Positions 17,026 to 27,160 of a stretch of 64,000 nucleotides of DNA are shown piece by piece. The notes beneath the pieces are model-generated. The model was not told the DNA's origin. It worked only from the letters and a program-made list of their open reading frames with translations, and did not search any database. The translations under genes and the position numbers were made by a program. Every line of letters starts with the position of its first letter. Position 1 is the stretch's first letter. Source of the stretch: Nostoc linckia NIES-25 (lineage in GTDB: Bacteria > Cyanobacteriota > Cyanobacteriia > Cyanobacteriales > Nostocaceae); NCBI RefSeq assembly GCF_002368035.1, contig NZ_AP018222.1, positions 4,581,534-4,645,533 on the forward strand, in the 5' to 3' direction.

Positions 17026-18486
17026 TTACTTCTTATTCAACAAAACAAAATCATAATTAGTTCCAGAAGAACAACGCTCACAACGTTCAATTCTGACTAA
17101 GAAAGCTTCTCCTTGACGCTTACCTGAAGGCAAAAACATAATATTTCCTGTAGCTCCAGAAGTTGAAAAATCAGGATTAGACAGTACCTTTTGCAAGCCT
17201 TCGCGAGTGTTATCTTTTTCCAAGCCAGCGATAATTACTTGCATTGCATCATAAGCTCCCGCTGTTCTCTGATTTACCCGTGCTTTCCAAAGCTCAAAGG
17301 CATTTTCCGCAAATGGGTTATTTTTGTTAAGGTCGCGATGCCAATACACAGGTACTACCATTCCTTCGACATCTTTGGCATTTTCTAAAGTTTTTCCACT
17401 ATACATAGTTTCCGAACCAAACAGTGGTTTTCTGCCTTTAATCTCTTGTGCAACTTTAGTAGCGTAACTTATACTTCTGAGTGAAGGTATTAGTAAAAAA
17501 CCACTGGCGTTTTCTGTTTCTATAGCTCGATCTACAAAAGTTTTAGGGTCAAAATTTTTATCTGCCAAATTGCAAGGCGTACTAATAACTTGACTGCCAT
17601 ATTGTTCGATCGCTTGAGTGTACTTTTCTACAAGTACCTTACTAGATGAAAAATTTGAATTATTTCCTGAGGTACGAATATCGCCACAAATAGCAATATT
17701 TCTTCCTTGTCGAGCAATGTAACGAGCATGAGTATCGACCAAATTATCATATAAAGGATTTATATGAAATAAGTAATTAGTTCTAGGAGTATTCTGTTGA
17801 TTATTTACTAAATTTTGTTCTATGTTTTCTGAATTTTCTGCTTGATTTGGACGCTCGACCGGGAAAACTAAAACCAACTTTTTGTCATTATAAATTGCAG
17901 CATCAGGTCTCACACCCACTGCGGCTAGAATGCTCCGATCTTCAACTAATTCATTATCTAGCTTTTCGGAATCTTGTCGATTCTCAACACTTGCGATCGC
18001 AATTTGTAATTTTTTACCATTAATTCCGCCTCGTTCGTTAACTTCATTTTGAGCTTGAGCTACACCGCGCAAAAGTTCTTCTGCTAAATTCTGATCGAAG
18101 TTAACTGGTGCGATAACAGCAACTTTTAGGCTTTCTGAATTATCTCGCGCAATTTTAGCATTGTTTAAATAAATTAAACTTTCTGGATCGTTGGGGTTAT
18201 TTTTCAACGATGCAGTAAATTTTTCCACAGCATTACTGAAATTTTTTTCACTAAAAGCTTTAACTCCGTCTCTTTTTTCTGGGTATGTTTGTACTTTTAC
18301 TAAAATCTTTGTACCGAAACTTGTTAATGAAGCTTTATTTGATAACTCTATAGATGAAGGTCGCTCGGAATTTGGTGATATGAGGGTAGAAGAAAGTTTG
18401 GTAATTAACCAAAAAATAATTGCTACCATTACTCCAGCCAGACCCAGGGACAGAAGTAGCTTCAAGTTTTCTTTTTTATTTGTCAT
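17026..18486 (-). CDS. membrane-anchored periplasmic ligand-binding protein (Peripla_BP_6-like)
   Basis: This protein of 486 residues has one transmembrane helix near residues 11-33 (LLSLGLAGVMVAIIFWLI). A short helical repeat follows (GVKAFSEKNFSNAVEKFTASLKNNPNDPESLIYLNNA, TPR-like), then a type I periplasmic binding domain from about residue 120 (LKVAVIAPVNF, with EEVNERGGINGKKLQI-type sequence typical of branched-chain amino-acid receptors). No permease or ATPase gene is adjacent, so it is more likely a sensor than a transporter part. It lies 63 bp downstream of a membrane Ser/Thr kinase on the same strand. The start at 18486 is chosen because the preceding 13 residues are poorly conserved in character; 18525 is the alternative. 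Confidence 0.8.
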   Translation of the reverse strand: MTNKKENLKLLLSLGLAGVMVAIIFWLITKLSSTLISPNSERPSSIELSNKASLTSFGTKILVKVQTYPEKRDGVKAFSEKNFSNAVEKFTASLKNNPNDPESLIYLNNAKIARDNSESLKVAVIAPVNFDQNLAEELLRGVAQAQNEVNERGGINGKKLQIAIASVENRQDSEKLDNELVEDRSILAAVGVRPDAAIYNDKKLVLVFPVERPNQAENSENIEQNLVNNQQNTPRTNYLFHINPLYDNLVDTHARYIARQGRNIAICGDIRTSGNNSNFSSSKVLVEKYTQAIEQYGSQVISTPCNLADKNFDPKTFVDRAIETENASGFLLIPSLRSISYATKVAQEIKGRKPLFGSETMYSGKTLENAKDVEGMVVPVYWHRDLNKNNPFAENAFELWKARVNQRTAGAYDAMQVIIAGLEKDNTREGLQKVLSNPDFSTSGATGNIMFLPSGKRQGEAFLVRIERCERCSSGTNYDFVLLNKK

Positions 18487-18549
18487 AAATAACTTCCCAA
18501 TTATACGAAGTTTATCAAAAATCAACAGCGAGTCTAAAATTAGCTAATA

Positions 18550-19926
18550 CTAAAAATATTTAGAAATAACTTTGTTGATTATTTCCCACATACCTACAAT
18601 AATAACTGTCAAAAACCCCGCAAGCACAACTAGCAAAATTACAAGCAGCAGTCCATTTGTGCCAGATTTTATGAGATTTTGAGTTAGCAAATTTTTGAAA
18701 CTTAAAACAATAAGTAAATTTGCTATGATAGCAATGATAATTAAAGAAGCTTTTTCCACAAGGGAACGAGATTGAATAAATACTAATCCTGCTAAAATTA
18801 GCAGCCACAATCCTGAGCTAATCCAAGTGGTTCCGAGAAAACTGATAAGAGCGATCGCTACGAAGGAACTACCACTTGCAGCAATTATCGCTTGCGACAA
18901 TAATTGATTATTAGAAAATAGTCGTAAATATCCAGAACCAGCTGGTTGTCGTTCAACTTGTGGTTGCGTTTCTAATAGCCCAAAAGGGGAAAGTACTGTA
19001 GGAGGTAATGTATTTCTTAATCGTGGTAACTTCTTCAAATCTTGTAATACAGCTTGTGCAGACTGATAACGCTGTTCGTGATTTTCTTGTATTAATTTAT
19101 CAATAATTAACTCTAATTCACGACTTACAGGTTGCTTTAAATGCTGTCGCCAACTAGAAGTCCAACCATAGCCTTGTTTCATCCACAAAGTTGATGGAGA
19201 AATATTAGTTAACAAATGAAAGCTAGTTATTCCTAAACTGTAGAGATCGCTAGAAGGAAAGACTTTACCAAATTGCATTTGCTCAATGGGCGCATAGCCC
19301 AATGAACCAATAATTGTCCCTATTGCAGTGTTTGTAGCTTCTCTTTTTTGCTTTGACACCCCAAAATCAATTAGCACTAATTTATTATCATTTTGACGAC
19401 GAACAATATTTTCTGGCTTCAGATCTCGGTGAATAATCTCTTGCTCGTGTACGGCTACCAACACAGATAATAGATCGTGCAAAAAATCTCGAATTTTAGC
19501 TTCATCAAAAACTCCGTGCTGTTTTAATTCCTGCAACAGATTTTGTCCTTCAATAAACTGCTGCACTAAATATAGATATTCGCCTTCCTTAAAATATGCA
19601 TACAAATTGGGGATTTGCACGTGTTCCCCTAGTTCTTTGAGACGTTTGGCTTCCCGTTCAAACAACTCAGTTGCTTTTTTGTGTGCGCCGGTACCTTGAG
19701 AGCCATAAAATTGACTTAAAACTAACTGCTTAACAACACATTGTTCGTTGAGCTTGTCTATATCTTCTGCTATATATGTGCGTGCAAACCCCCCTCTCCC
19801 TAATAATCCAACAATCCGATAACGATTTCTGAGCAGAGGTATCAACTTTGCCCCGCAACTGAGACAGAAATTTGTCCCATCAGGATTTTGAGGATTTTCG
19901 CAATTAGGGTTCAGGCAGCAGATCAT
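18550..19926 (-). CDS. Ser/Thr protein kinase with N-terminal zinc ribbon and C-terminal membrane helices
   Basis: This 458-residue protein begins with a four-cysteine ribbon (Cys4, Cys9, Cys22, Cys25). A eukaryotic-type kinase domain follows (residues about 33-300): glycine loop LLGRGGFARTY, lysine in CVVKQL, catalytic HRDLKPENI and metal-binding DFGVSK, with GYAPIEQ at the activation segment. The C-terminal 110 residues contain about four hydrophobic helices, so the kinase faces the cytoplasm from the membrane. The 4-Cys prefix class is common in filamentous cyanobacteria. The next gene on this strand encodes an anchored ligand-binding protein, suggesting a two-protein signalling unit. The target is unknown. 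Confidence 0.9.
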   Translation of the reverse strand: MICCLNPNCENPQNPDGTNFCLSCGAKLIPLLRNRYRIVGLLGRGGFARTYIAEDIDKLNEQCVVKQLVLSQFYGSQGTGAHKKATELFEREAKRLKELGEHVQIPNLYAYFKEGEYLYLVQQFIEGQNLLQELKQHGVFDEAKIRDFLHDLLSVLVAVHEQEIIHRDLKPENIVRRQNDNKLVLIDFGVSKQKREATNTAIGTIIGSLGYAPIEQMQFGKVFPSSDLYSLGITSFHLLTNISPSTLWMKQGYGWTSSWRQHLKQPVSRELELIIDKLIQENHEQRYQSAQAVLQDLKKLPRLRNTLPPTVLSPFGLLETQPQVERQPAGSGYLRLFSNNQLLSQAIIAASGSSFVAIALISFLGTTWISSGLWLLILAGLVFIQSRSLVEKASLIIIAIIANLLIVLSFKNLLTQNLIKSGTNGLLLVILLVVLAGFLTVIIVGMWEIINKVISKYF

Positions 19927-20517
19927 AATAATTATCTTATCGCTGTCATTTTATTAATTTTTAAAATATACCTTAAATTCAGTAGAAACTTTGTACTGCA
20001 AAGTTTCTACATGGATAATAAATGAGGGGCGATACACCCTTGCAAACTAACTCGATATGTACTCAACACCACAATTAATGGTCTTTTGTTAACAATAGCC
20101 CTATAAACTAATCTTTCACCTGGTTGAATCAACTCCAATTCTCATCAGTGATATCGCCTTTCAAAAAACAGGAGTCTAAGGGTGTAGTGGTCTAGGGTCA
20201 GAAAAAGTGTTTTTTTTATTCATAGGCGCTTGCTCTTAAGAAACGGAGATGCGGAGAATTTCTAACTCTTGAGTCAACAGCCAATAGTTAACTCTCAACT
20301 GTACAGGTAACACCAGCTTTTTTTTCATCCCTTGAACGCCGCAATTACCCCATACTCGCCATTGTAGTCTTGATAAAACTCTCCGCAATTGTGACGATTA
20401 CGCTAGAATTATTAAAGGTTCTTTACAGAATTTGCCGATCGCCCCCAATTCTGTTAGAAAAGCCTAGCACTCAAATGTAAATCTATAAACTCCCTCTAAA
20501 GTTCACCCAAAGCTTCT
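19927..20517. other. intergenic region between divergent kinase and typA genes, with a palindrome
   Basis: This 591-bp region should contain both promoters. A 29-bp palindrome (19982-20010, arms GTAGAAACTTTG, loop TACTG) lies 56 bp upstream of the kinase start. It belongs to the GTAG...CTAC palindrome family seen elsewhere in the window. Nothing else was recognised. Confidence 0.5.
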
Positions 20518-22308
20518 ATGACGCTCCCAATTCGCAACGTCGCAATTATCGCCCACGTTGACCACGGCAAAACCACCCTGGTTGATGCACTCCTCAAACA
20601 GTCCGGCATTTTCCGTGAAGGTGAAGACGTTCCGGATTGCGTCATGGACTCCAACGCCCTCGAACGGGAACGGGGAATTACAATTTTGTCCAAAAACACA
20701 GCGGTTCGCTACAAAGAAACGCTGATTAATATTGTTGATACACCCGGACACGCTGACTTCGGTGGCGAAGTAGAACGCGTACTCGGCATGGTTGACGGAT
20801 GTCTGCTGATTGTCGATGCTAATGAAGGCCCCATGCCTCAAACGCGCTTTGTACTCAAAAAAGCCTTAGAAAAAGGGCTGCGCCCCATCGTTGTGATCAA
20901 CAAAATCGACCGTGCCAAAGCCGATCCACACGTCGCTGTTGATAAAGTATTGGATCTGTTCTTGGAATTAGGCGCAGATGAAGACCAGTGTGATTTTACC
21001 TATCTGTTTGCCTCCGGTATGGGAGGTTATGCCAAAGAAAGCATGGAAGCAGAATCGGTAGATATGCAACCACTGTTTAATGCGATTCTGCAACACGTTC
21101 CACCACCAGTAGGCGACGTGAATAAGCCGCTGCAATTGCAAGTCACAACCCTAGATTATTCTGAATACCTCGGACGAATCGTCATTGGCAGAATTCACAA
21201 CGGTGTGATTCGCGCCGGACAACAAGCGGCGTTAGTCACAGAAAATGGCACAATTGTCAAGTCTAAAATCAGCAAATTGCTAGGTTTTGAAGGGCTGAAG
21301 CGGGTGGAGATGGAAGAAGCATCCGCAGGTTATATTGTGGCTGTTGCTGGTTTTGCAGATGCCAACATTGGCGAAACAATTACAGACCCCAACGAACCGC
21401 AAGCTTTACCACTAATTAAAGTGGATGAACCAACCTTACAAATGACCTTCTGGGTGAACGATTCACCTTTTGCAGGTCAAGAAGGCAAATTGGTGACATC
21501 AAGACAAGTGCGCGATCGCCTTTTCCGCGAATTAGAAACCAACGTGGCATTGCGGGTTGAAGAAACCGATTCCCCCGATAAATTCCTGGTTTCGGGTCGT
21601 GGCGAATTGCACTTGGGTATCTTAATTGAAACCATGCGCCGTGAAGGTTTCGAGTTTCAGGTATCTCAGCCACAGGTAATTTACCGCGAAGTCAACGGAC
21701 AACCTTGCGAACCTTACGAACTGTTAGTGTTAGACGTACCTACTGATGCCGTAGGTAGCTGTATCGAACGCCTGGGACAACGCAAAGGCGAAATGCAAGA
21801 TATGCAACCGGGTAGTGGCGATCGTACTCAGTTAGAGTTTGTCATTCCCGCCCGTGGTTTGATTGGTTTCCGCGGCGAATTCATGCGGATGACTCGCGGC
21901 GAAGGCATCATGAACCACAGTTTCCTCGACTACCGTCAACTCAGTGGTGACATTGAAGCCCGGAACAAAGGCGTTTTAATCTCCTTTGAAGAAGGCGTTG
22001 CTACCTTCTACGCCATGAAGAACGCTGAAGATAGAGGCTCGTTCTTTATTACTCCCGGCACCAAAGTTTACAGAGGTATGATTGTCGGCGAACACAATCG
22101 TCCCCAAGACTTGGAATTGAATGTCTGCAAAACCAAGCAGTTAACCAACCACCGCGCATCCGGTGGCGATGAACTCGTGCAGTTGCAAGCACCAATAGAA
22201 ATGAGTCTAGAGCGTGCTTTGGAATACATCGGCCCCGATGAATTGGTGGAAGTTACACCTAAATCAATCCGCCTGCGGAAGATGGCGAAGAAGTTAGCGA
22301 AACGGTAG
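20518..22308 (+). CDS. typA: translational GTPase TypA/BipA
   Basis: This 596-residue ribosome-binding GTPase assists large-subunit assembly and stress or cold adaptation. The G1 motif is AHVDHGKTTL (residues about 11-20); G2 is the RGITI region, G3 is DTPGHADFG and G4 is NKIDR. Domain II (beta barrel), the EF-G-like domains III and V, and the BipA-specific C-terminus (ELVEVTPKSIRLRK) all appear complete. The length is typical. It stands alone on the plus strand, ends with a strong terminator at 22335, and faces a convergent minus-strand gene. Confidence 0.96.
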   Translation: MTLPIRNVAIIAHVDHGKTTLVDALLKQSGIFREGEDVPDCVMDSNALERERGITILSKNTAVRYKETLINIVDTPGHADFGGEVERVLGMVDGCLLIVDANEGPMPQTRFVLKKALEKGLRPIVVINKIDRAKADPHVAVDKVLDLFLELGADEDQCDFTYLFASGMGGYAKESMEAESVDMQPLFNAILQHVPPPVGDVNKPLQLQVTTLDYSEYLGRIVIGRIHNGVIRAGQQAALVTENGTIVKSKISKLLGFEGLKRVEMEEASAGYIVAVAGFADANIGETITDPNEPQALPLIKVDEPTLQMTFWVNDSPFAGQEGKLVTSRQVRDRLFRELETNVALRVEETDSPDKFLVSGRGELHLGILIETMRREGFEFQVSQPQVIYREVNGQPCEPYELLVLDVPTDAVGSCIERLGQRKGEMQDMQPGSGDRTQLEFVIPARGLIGFRGEFMRMTRGEGIMNHSFLDYRQLSGDIEARNKGVLISFEEGVATFYAMKNAEDRGSFFITPGTKVYRGMIVGEHNRPQDLELNVCKTKQLTNHRASGGDELVQLQAPIEMSLERALEYIGPDELVEVTPKSIRLRKMAKKLAKR

Positions 22309-22334
22309 GTAAAGCAATAACTTAATTAATTTAG

Positions 22335-22360
22335 AAAGCCCACATTAGTGGGCTTTTCTG
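22335..22360 (+). terminator. intrinsic terminator after typA
   Basis: The hairpin AAAGCCCAC-ATTA-GTGGGCTTTT lies 27 bp after the typA stop, with the T-rich side at its 3' end, a normal rho-independent form. It could also serve the convergent gene at 22425-23525. Confidence 0.85.
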
Positions 22361-22424
22361 TTTGTGAGCTTAGGGTAATTCGTAATTCGTGAGGGAGTGG
22401 TAATCTTGGATGTCACTTGCTTTA

Positions 22425-23525
22425 CTATTGCATATAAAATCGATGATAAAACCCAACGGGATCACTCTGGGGACTTAGTACTTCATGTGAACCAGATCGA
22501 TAATTTATGAGGGCGGCAAAAATCTCTTCCTCGCCGAGGAAGTTTGTAACATCAGTCAGCCTAACCAGTGCGAATAGGCTTTCATATAACAAAAATAGAA
22601 CTGTTGGGATTCTCTCTGTAGGAGCAAGTAAAACGGTATGATAACCACACACTCCAAAATTGTGTGCTTGTGAAGTACTCTCCTTATTCCAAAGATGTTG
22701 AACAAAATTTTCCCCTACATCTTCAGTACGACCAAGGACAAAAGACTTTATTGGATCAAAGACATGATTACGAGCACGTTCAGATCCTAAGAATGCACAC
22801 ATGGAGTTTATTGCTGACTTAGCTATTGCACGATTAATAGAACGTATGTCTAATATTTGGTTTACCCAAACTTCACTTTGCTGAATTATCCTTTGAGGCT
22901 CTGATTGGTTTTGACCAAACTGGCTAAGTAGTTGACCACTCTCTATTTGGGTTTTGAGGAAATGAACTTTTTCAATCGTCGAAGCACGAACTACATATTT
23001 CCTTTTTGCACTTCTTATAATTGCTGGCTGAATCGGAGGAAGTGATTGATCTTGGTGTGTAAATACTAAGTCACTAAGAGAAAGACTATCAGGCTGGGAA
23101 AGGTCTTGCTTAATCTGTTCAAACAAATTTTGACCATCTTGACCAAAATTATACAAAAAGTTAATTTTGTTCTCATCCACAACAATAAGCTGTGGAAATA
23201 CAAATGGTCTACCATCATTTTCTATTCGGATACTTTGCCATATTCTAGATCCTTCATCAAGCTGAACACTATGACCTGTTTGTAACAGAGTACGATTATG
23301 AGAAATAATACCTGGATGGTTTGGATATACGTATTTGCGAGCAAAATTGATCAGTTCTGTATCAAGTGGCGAAAAAATTTTACTATTACAGCAAGTACAA
23401 ACATCTGTAGGCAAAGTCCATCGAGAATTGTTGAAGCCGTGCTGAATAATATGTTCTTCTGTGCGATTACGGCTTTCATCTCTACAAAAGAGGCATGGAT
23501 AAGTGTGTCTAGTACTAAAAGTCAT
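22425..23525 (-). CDS. HNH-endonuclease-like protein, function unknown
   Basis: This 366-residue protein has an N-terminal CxxC (PCLFCRDE, residues 10-17), an EEHIIQHGF segment near residue 24 and a second CxxC (CTCCNSK near 43). This CxxC-EHxxP/Q-CxxCN order is seen in HNH_5-like nuclease folds, where the His would act on DNA; here the usual Pro is Gln. The remaining 310 residues match no domain I can name and contain many polar segments. It faces typA convergently and has no operon partner. It could be a solitary nuclease of a defence or mobile type, but that is only a suggestion. Confidence 0.55.
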   Translation of the reverse strand: MTFSTRHTYPCLFCRDESRNRTEEHIIQHGFNNSRWTLPTDVCTCCNSKIFSPLDTELINFARKYVYPNHPGIISHNRTLLQTGHSVQLDEGSRIWQSIRIENDGRPFVFPQLIVVDENKINFLYNFGQDGQNLFEQIKQDLSQPDSLSLSDLVFTHQDQSLPPIQPAIIRSAKRKYVVRASTIEKVHFLKTQIESGQLLSQFGQNQSEPQRIIQQSEVWVNQILDIRSINRAIAKSAINSMCAFLGSERARNHVFDPIKSFVLGRTEDVGENFVQHLWNKESTSQAHNFGVCGYHTVLLAPTERIPTVLFLLYESLFALVRLTDVTNFLGEEEIFAALINYRSGSHEVLSPQSDPVGFYHRFYMQ

Positions 23526-23835
23526 ATCTTTTTTCCAAAAATTTAAGTACAGTGGCTTTAATAATCTAATAAAGATGAGCCAATAGGAACAAAATATATA
23601 ACATTAGCAGCCTAACACTACTGTGCAACAAACAGAATAAAAGTTGTCGTCTGAAGTTAATGTTAAAAAGCGATCGCCCTTGCCGTTTTATAGTTTCTTG
23701 AGGGCAGCGTAAACACTACGTCTTACTCTGTTTGTTTTTTTATTTGTGGATTATATCAATTTTATGCTTCAACTTATACTAAAAAAAGAATACTCTGATT
23801 CCAACAGTTGAGCCGATTTTACTTATGACCAAATT
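23526..23835. other. intergenic region, no gene seen
   Basis: This 310-bp AT-rich gap lies between a divergent pair (HNH-like gene and Uma2 gene). It has one GCGATCGC site and no recognised structure; presumably promoters. Confidence 0.4.
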
Positions 23836-24426
23836 ATGAAAAATATTGAGTTGAGGCAAGGAAAAATTAAAGTTCCAGAAAGCACGACTCTAGAAGATTT
23901 CTTAAAACTTCCATATATTGAGGAGTCACCAGCTTGGGAATATATTAACGGAGAGGCAATTCAAAAACCAATGGCAGGAGGTAAACACAGCTTATTGCAA
24001 AAACGTTTAGTTGCAGTAATTGATGCATTGGATAGTAACTACGAAGCGTTTCCAGAGTTGCGCTGTACTTGCGGTAATCGTTCAGTAGTTCCTGATGTAG
24101 TTGTTATCTCCAAAAATCAACTACCAGTGGATGAAAACGGTGAAATTATTAGCAGTGGTATTGATTTTGCACCTGCTTGGATAATAGAAATTCTTTCCCC
24201 TGCTCAAAGTCAAACTAAAGTTACTGGGAATATTTTACATTGTTTGAGAAATGGCAGTCAACTAGGATGGTTGATTGATCCAAGCGATCGCTGTATTTTC
24301 GTTTATCAGCCTAATCGTTTACCAGATTTGTTAGCAGGACAAGATATATTAACAGTATTAGAAGACATGAATTTGGCACTCTCTGTTGATGAAATTTTTG
24401 CTTGGTTACAGCGAAAAAACTCATAA
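23836..24426 (+). CDS. Uma2 family protein (PD-(D/E)XK nuclease fold)
   Basis: This 196-residue member of the Uma2 (formerly DUF820) family is abundant in cyanobacteria and adopts a restriction-like fold. Active-site-like residues are seen in SVVPDVVVIS (PD, near residue 93) and WIIEILSP (Glu near 118). The usual Lys after the Glu strand is near SQTKVTG. A C-terminal helix (SVDEIFAWL) is typical. Its substrate and role are unknown for the family. A second Uma2 gene follows on the same strand 50 bp later, but the two are dissimilar, so this is not a recent duplication. Confidence 0.85.
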   Translation: MKNIELRQGKIKVPESTTLEDFLKLPYIEESPAWEYINGEAIQKPMAGGKHSLLQKRLVAVIDALDSNYEAFPELRCTCGNRSVVPDVVVISKNQLPVDENGEIISSGIDFAPAWIIEILSPAQSQTKVTGNILHCLRNGSQLGWLIDPSDRCIFVYQPNRLPDLLAGQDILTVLEDMNLALSVDEIFAWLQRKNS

Positions 24427-24476
24427 TAGCAAAGAGTATGTCACAATTTCGGTAGGGATTGCTAGAGGTAAACGCG

Positions 24477-25067
24477 ATGCCCCCACTAATCAACCGAACT
24501 ACCGACCAACACATTGTTCATTATGGGACGTGGGAACAGTTCAAGTTCATCCAAAAGGGTTTTAACGGTTCTCCTGGTGTGCGACTGTTTTACTATGACG
24601 ATACAATCGAGATTCTCATGCCAGGACGCGAACATGAAATTTTTGCCAGTATCATCGGTTATTTAGTGACAACTTTTCTCGTCGAAAAAGGCATTTTCTT
24701 CCAGCCAACCCGGTCGATGACCCAGGAAAGAGAAGGGGTTGTCTCTGTTCAAGCGGACGAGTCCTACTGCATTGGAAGCGCTAAACCGATTCCAGATTTG
24801 TCTATCGAAGTCGTTTTTACCAGTGGTAGTATCAGCAAGTTAGAGCGCTATAAAGCTCTGGGAGTACTAGAAGTCTGGTTTTGGGAAGATGGGCTGTTAA
24901 CGGTCTATCATTTGCATGATGACAGCTATGAACGCCTAGATCGCAGTCAACTACCCGGACTCAATGGCCTCGATTTGGATTTACTCAGACGCTACATTCT
25001 GATGGCTGAAACTGATGCTGGAGAAGCTATTAGAGCATTTCGTAGAGAAATTAATGCACAGACGTAG
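24477..25067 (+). CDS. Uma2 family protein, second copy
   Basis: This 196-residue Uma2 protein starts at the ATG of MPPLINR; an upstream Met at 24459 would add six residues. Motifs are IPDLSIEVVF (PD...E near residues 108-115) and the following KLERYKALGVLEVWFWED, a canonical Uma2 core with the catalytic Lys. It ends in a helical, acidic C-terminus. It lies just downstream of another Uma2 gene and may be co-transcribed with it. Family function is unknown, perhaps nuclease activity. Confidence 0.85.
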   Translation: MPPLINRTTDQHIVHYGTWEQFKFIQKGFNGSPGVRLFYYDDTIEILMPGREHEIFASIIGYLVTTFLVEKGIFFQPTRSMTQEREGVVSVQADESYCIGSAKPIPDLSIEVVFTSGSISKLERYKALGVLEVWFWEDGLLTVYHLHDDSYERLDRSQLPGLNGLDLDLLRRYILMAETDAGEAIRAFRREINAQT

Positions 25068-25108
25068 CCCGTCTTAGACATCGCTAGCGCAACGCCAGGC
25101 TAATATAT

Positions 25109-25552
25109 TTAAGGCAAATAATTGTCATCCAATAATTGTGCAAGAGTGTAAGGACATTTTTCTGGAAAAACCGTTAAATCAGTTTTAACTTGTACAAAAT
25201 CAACCGCACTTTGATAAATATTCTCTAAATTATCTTGTAATTTATTCATTAAATTTGCGGTTAGATGATTATTTAAGTCATATCTAAAAGTTTTAATTTC
25301 TCCTATCCAATGACGATAGTTTCTTTCATATTCTACCTGCCAGTATTGGAGTAATAATATATGAATAATAATTTGCCTTAAAAGACTTTTGGCTTTAGCT
25401 AAATCTCTTTTACCCAAACTAATTAATTCCTCAATTAAGTTTTCTAAATCAAGTTTGTTAAACTGTTTTTGTTTTAATAATTCAATAGTTTGTTCTAGCC
25501 ATAAACTATCATCAGTTTCATAGAGTTCTTTTAAGTTGGTAGTAATTGTCAT
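25109..25552 (-). CDS. DUF29 family protein
   Basis: This 147-residue, largely helical protein matches the DUF29 pattern common in cyanobacteria: LYETDDSLWLEQTIELL at the N-terminus, then LDLENLIEELISLGKRD, and the LLLQYWQ segment near residue 67. No enzymatic motif is visible. DUF29 genes are usually solitary and multicopy. It is convergent with the Uma2 gene and divergent from the DUF58 gene. Role unknown. Confidence 0.85.
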   Translation of the reverse strand: MTITTNLKELYETDDSLWLEQTIELLKQKQFNKLDLENLIEELISLGKRDLAKAKSLLRQIIIHILLLQYWQVEYERNYRHWIGEIKTFRYDLNNHLTANLMNKLQDNLENIYQSAVDFVQVKTDLTVFPEKCPYTLAQLLDDNYLP

Positions 25553-25751
25553 ATTTTTACCTTCTACCTAACATTGCATAAATTAATCATATACATTTAT
25601 CCTGCTTCTTAGAAACTTATAGATGAAAGCAGACAAGAGGAGCTGCTTAAGAAACTTGACCGTAGGCGTAGCCCGTCATAGACATCGCCAAACTATTTGC
25701 TACCTCTATAAGACTGTGAATTTCGGGTGGTGTTGGGTTAAAAAAGAAACT

Positions 25752-26915
25752 ATGAGAATCATCAAACCCATCACCAACTTTTTAGAAACCCGCGCCAGTG
25801 CCCCTGCATACGGCGGTTGGGTGCTAGCGGCTACGGCTATTTGTTTTTTTGGCGCAGGTATCAATACGATGGCTGGTTGGCTGTACGCCATTAGCGGCAT
25901 CAGTTTTGCCCTTTTGGCAGTAGCAGCGATATTACCACCACGATCGCTCACAAATCTATCCATCACCCGCCGCCCCATTGCGCCTGTGTCAGCAGGTGAT
26001 GAGTTGAGGGTGGAATTAGAAATCTGCAATCAGACACAGCACGCTGTCAGCTTGTTGCAAGTCGAGGATACGCTGCCTTTCGTGTTGGGCAAACCAGTAC
26101 AAAAGGCGATCGAGACAATTCCTAGTCAAGGTAACTACCGTTGGGTATATTATCACCCTACCGAGCGTCGGGGCGTTTATCGCTGGCACACAGTGGAACT
26201 CGGTTCTGGTGCGCCTTTGGGGTTGTTCTGGTGTCGTCGTCAGCGCGATTGTCCTGCAATAGCGATCGTTTATCCTACAGTATTACCCTTGGCTACCTGT
26301 CCGCTAGTGGATGAAATGGGGCAAGAAGAAAGCAAAAGAAGCGATTCTCGTGGTAAACCTTTGCAGACAGCGACAACGGGACTAGTGCGATCGCTACGTC
26401 CTTACCGCGTTGGAGATCCCACCCGTCTGATTCACTGGCGGACTAGCGCCCGTTACGGAGAATTACGGGTGCGAGAGTTAGAAATGGTTACTGGCGGACA
26501 AGAGATAGTTATTGCCCTTGACAGTGGTAGCAATTGGCAAGAAGAAAACTTTGAGCAAGCAGTAATCGCCGCAGCTTCATTGTATTTTTATGCACAAAAG
26601 CAGCAACTACAGGTGCAACTGTGGACAGCATCCACAGGTTTAATTAAAGGTGAGCGTTTTGTTTTAGAAACCCTAGCAGCAACCACTACCTTAGAAGATG
26701 CCAGCACAGCAGTTCCCAGAAGCCATCCTTTGATTTGGCTGACTCAGAACTCCCACAGCCTTGCTACTTTGCCTCAAGGTAGTCGTTGGGTTTTGTGGCA
26801 AAATATCTCCTCGCCACCAGAACCAGAAGTTATCAATTGGGAGCATCCTGGTATAATTTTGCAAAGCGATCGCCCACTACAACCCGAACTGCAAAAAACA
26901 TTAGCTTCATATTAA
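25752..26915 (+). CDS. DUF58 domain protein
   Basis: This 387-residue membrane-associated protein has two hydrophobic segments near residues 20-60 and a DUF58 domain with the marker RPYRVGDPTRLIHWRTSARYGELRVRE broken around residue 225 (key residues Arg-Pro-Tyr, Asp-Pro, Ile-His-Trp). A vWA-like C-terminal half follows (EIVIALDSGSNWQ). DUF58 proteins often accompany MoxR ATPases and transglutaminase-like genes in membrane or secretory chaperone systems, but neither is adjacent here. The start at 25752 is preferred over 25623, because residues before it read through a noncoding repeat (CGTAGCCCGTCATAGACATCG). Confidence 0.85.
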   Translation: MRIIKPITNFLETRASAPAYGGWVLAATAICFFGAGINTMAGWLYAISGISFALLAVAAILPPRSLTNLSITRRPIAPVSAGDELRVELEICNQTQHAVSLLQVEDTLPFVLGKPVQKAIETIPSQGNYRWVYYHPTERRGVYRWHTVELGSGAPLGLFWCRRQRDCPAIAIVYPTVLPLATCPLVDEMGQEESKRSDSRGKPLQTATTGLVRSLRPYRVGDPTRLIHWRTSARYGELRVRELEMVTGGQEIVIALDSGSNWQEENFEQAVIAAASLYFYAQKQQLQVQLWTASTGLIKGERFVLETLAATTTLEDASTAVPRSHPLIWLTQNSHSLATLPQGSRWVLWQNISSPPEPEVINWEHPGIILQSDRPLQPELQKTLASY

Positions 26916-27160
26916 TTAACACTTTCGTGAAAAAACTTTTAGTTCTGCCGGAAGATGCAACGCTGTATTTTGATAACCTTAGAAGTTAGGCTTCTGTGAT
27001 TTGTTAGATTCTCTGCGATCCCAAGACGCCAGACATATAAGCGTTTGAGCAAAGGTAAAACAATCTCAGCGGCTAATGTTGGGGAAATACACCCAGTAAT
27101 CCCCTACTGCGGCTGAGGTACAATGCAAAGAAATATTTAAATTATGAGTGCCCGATCCAC

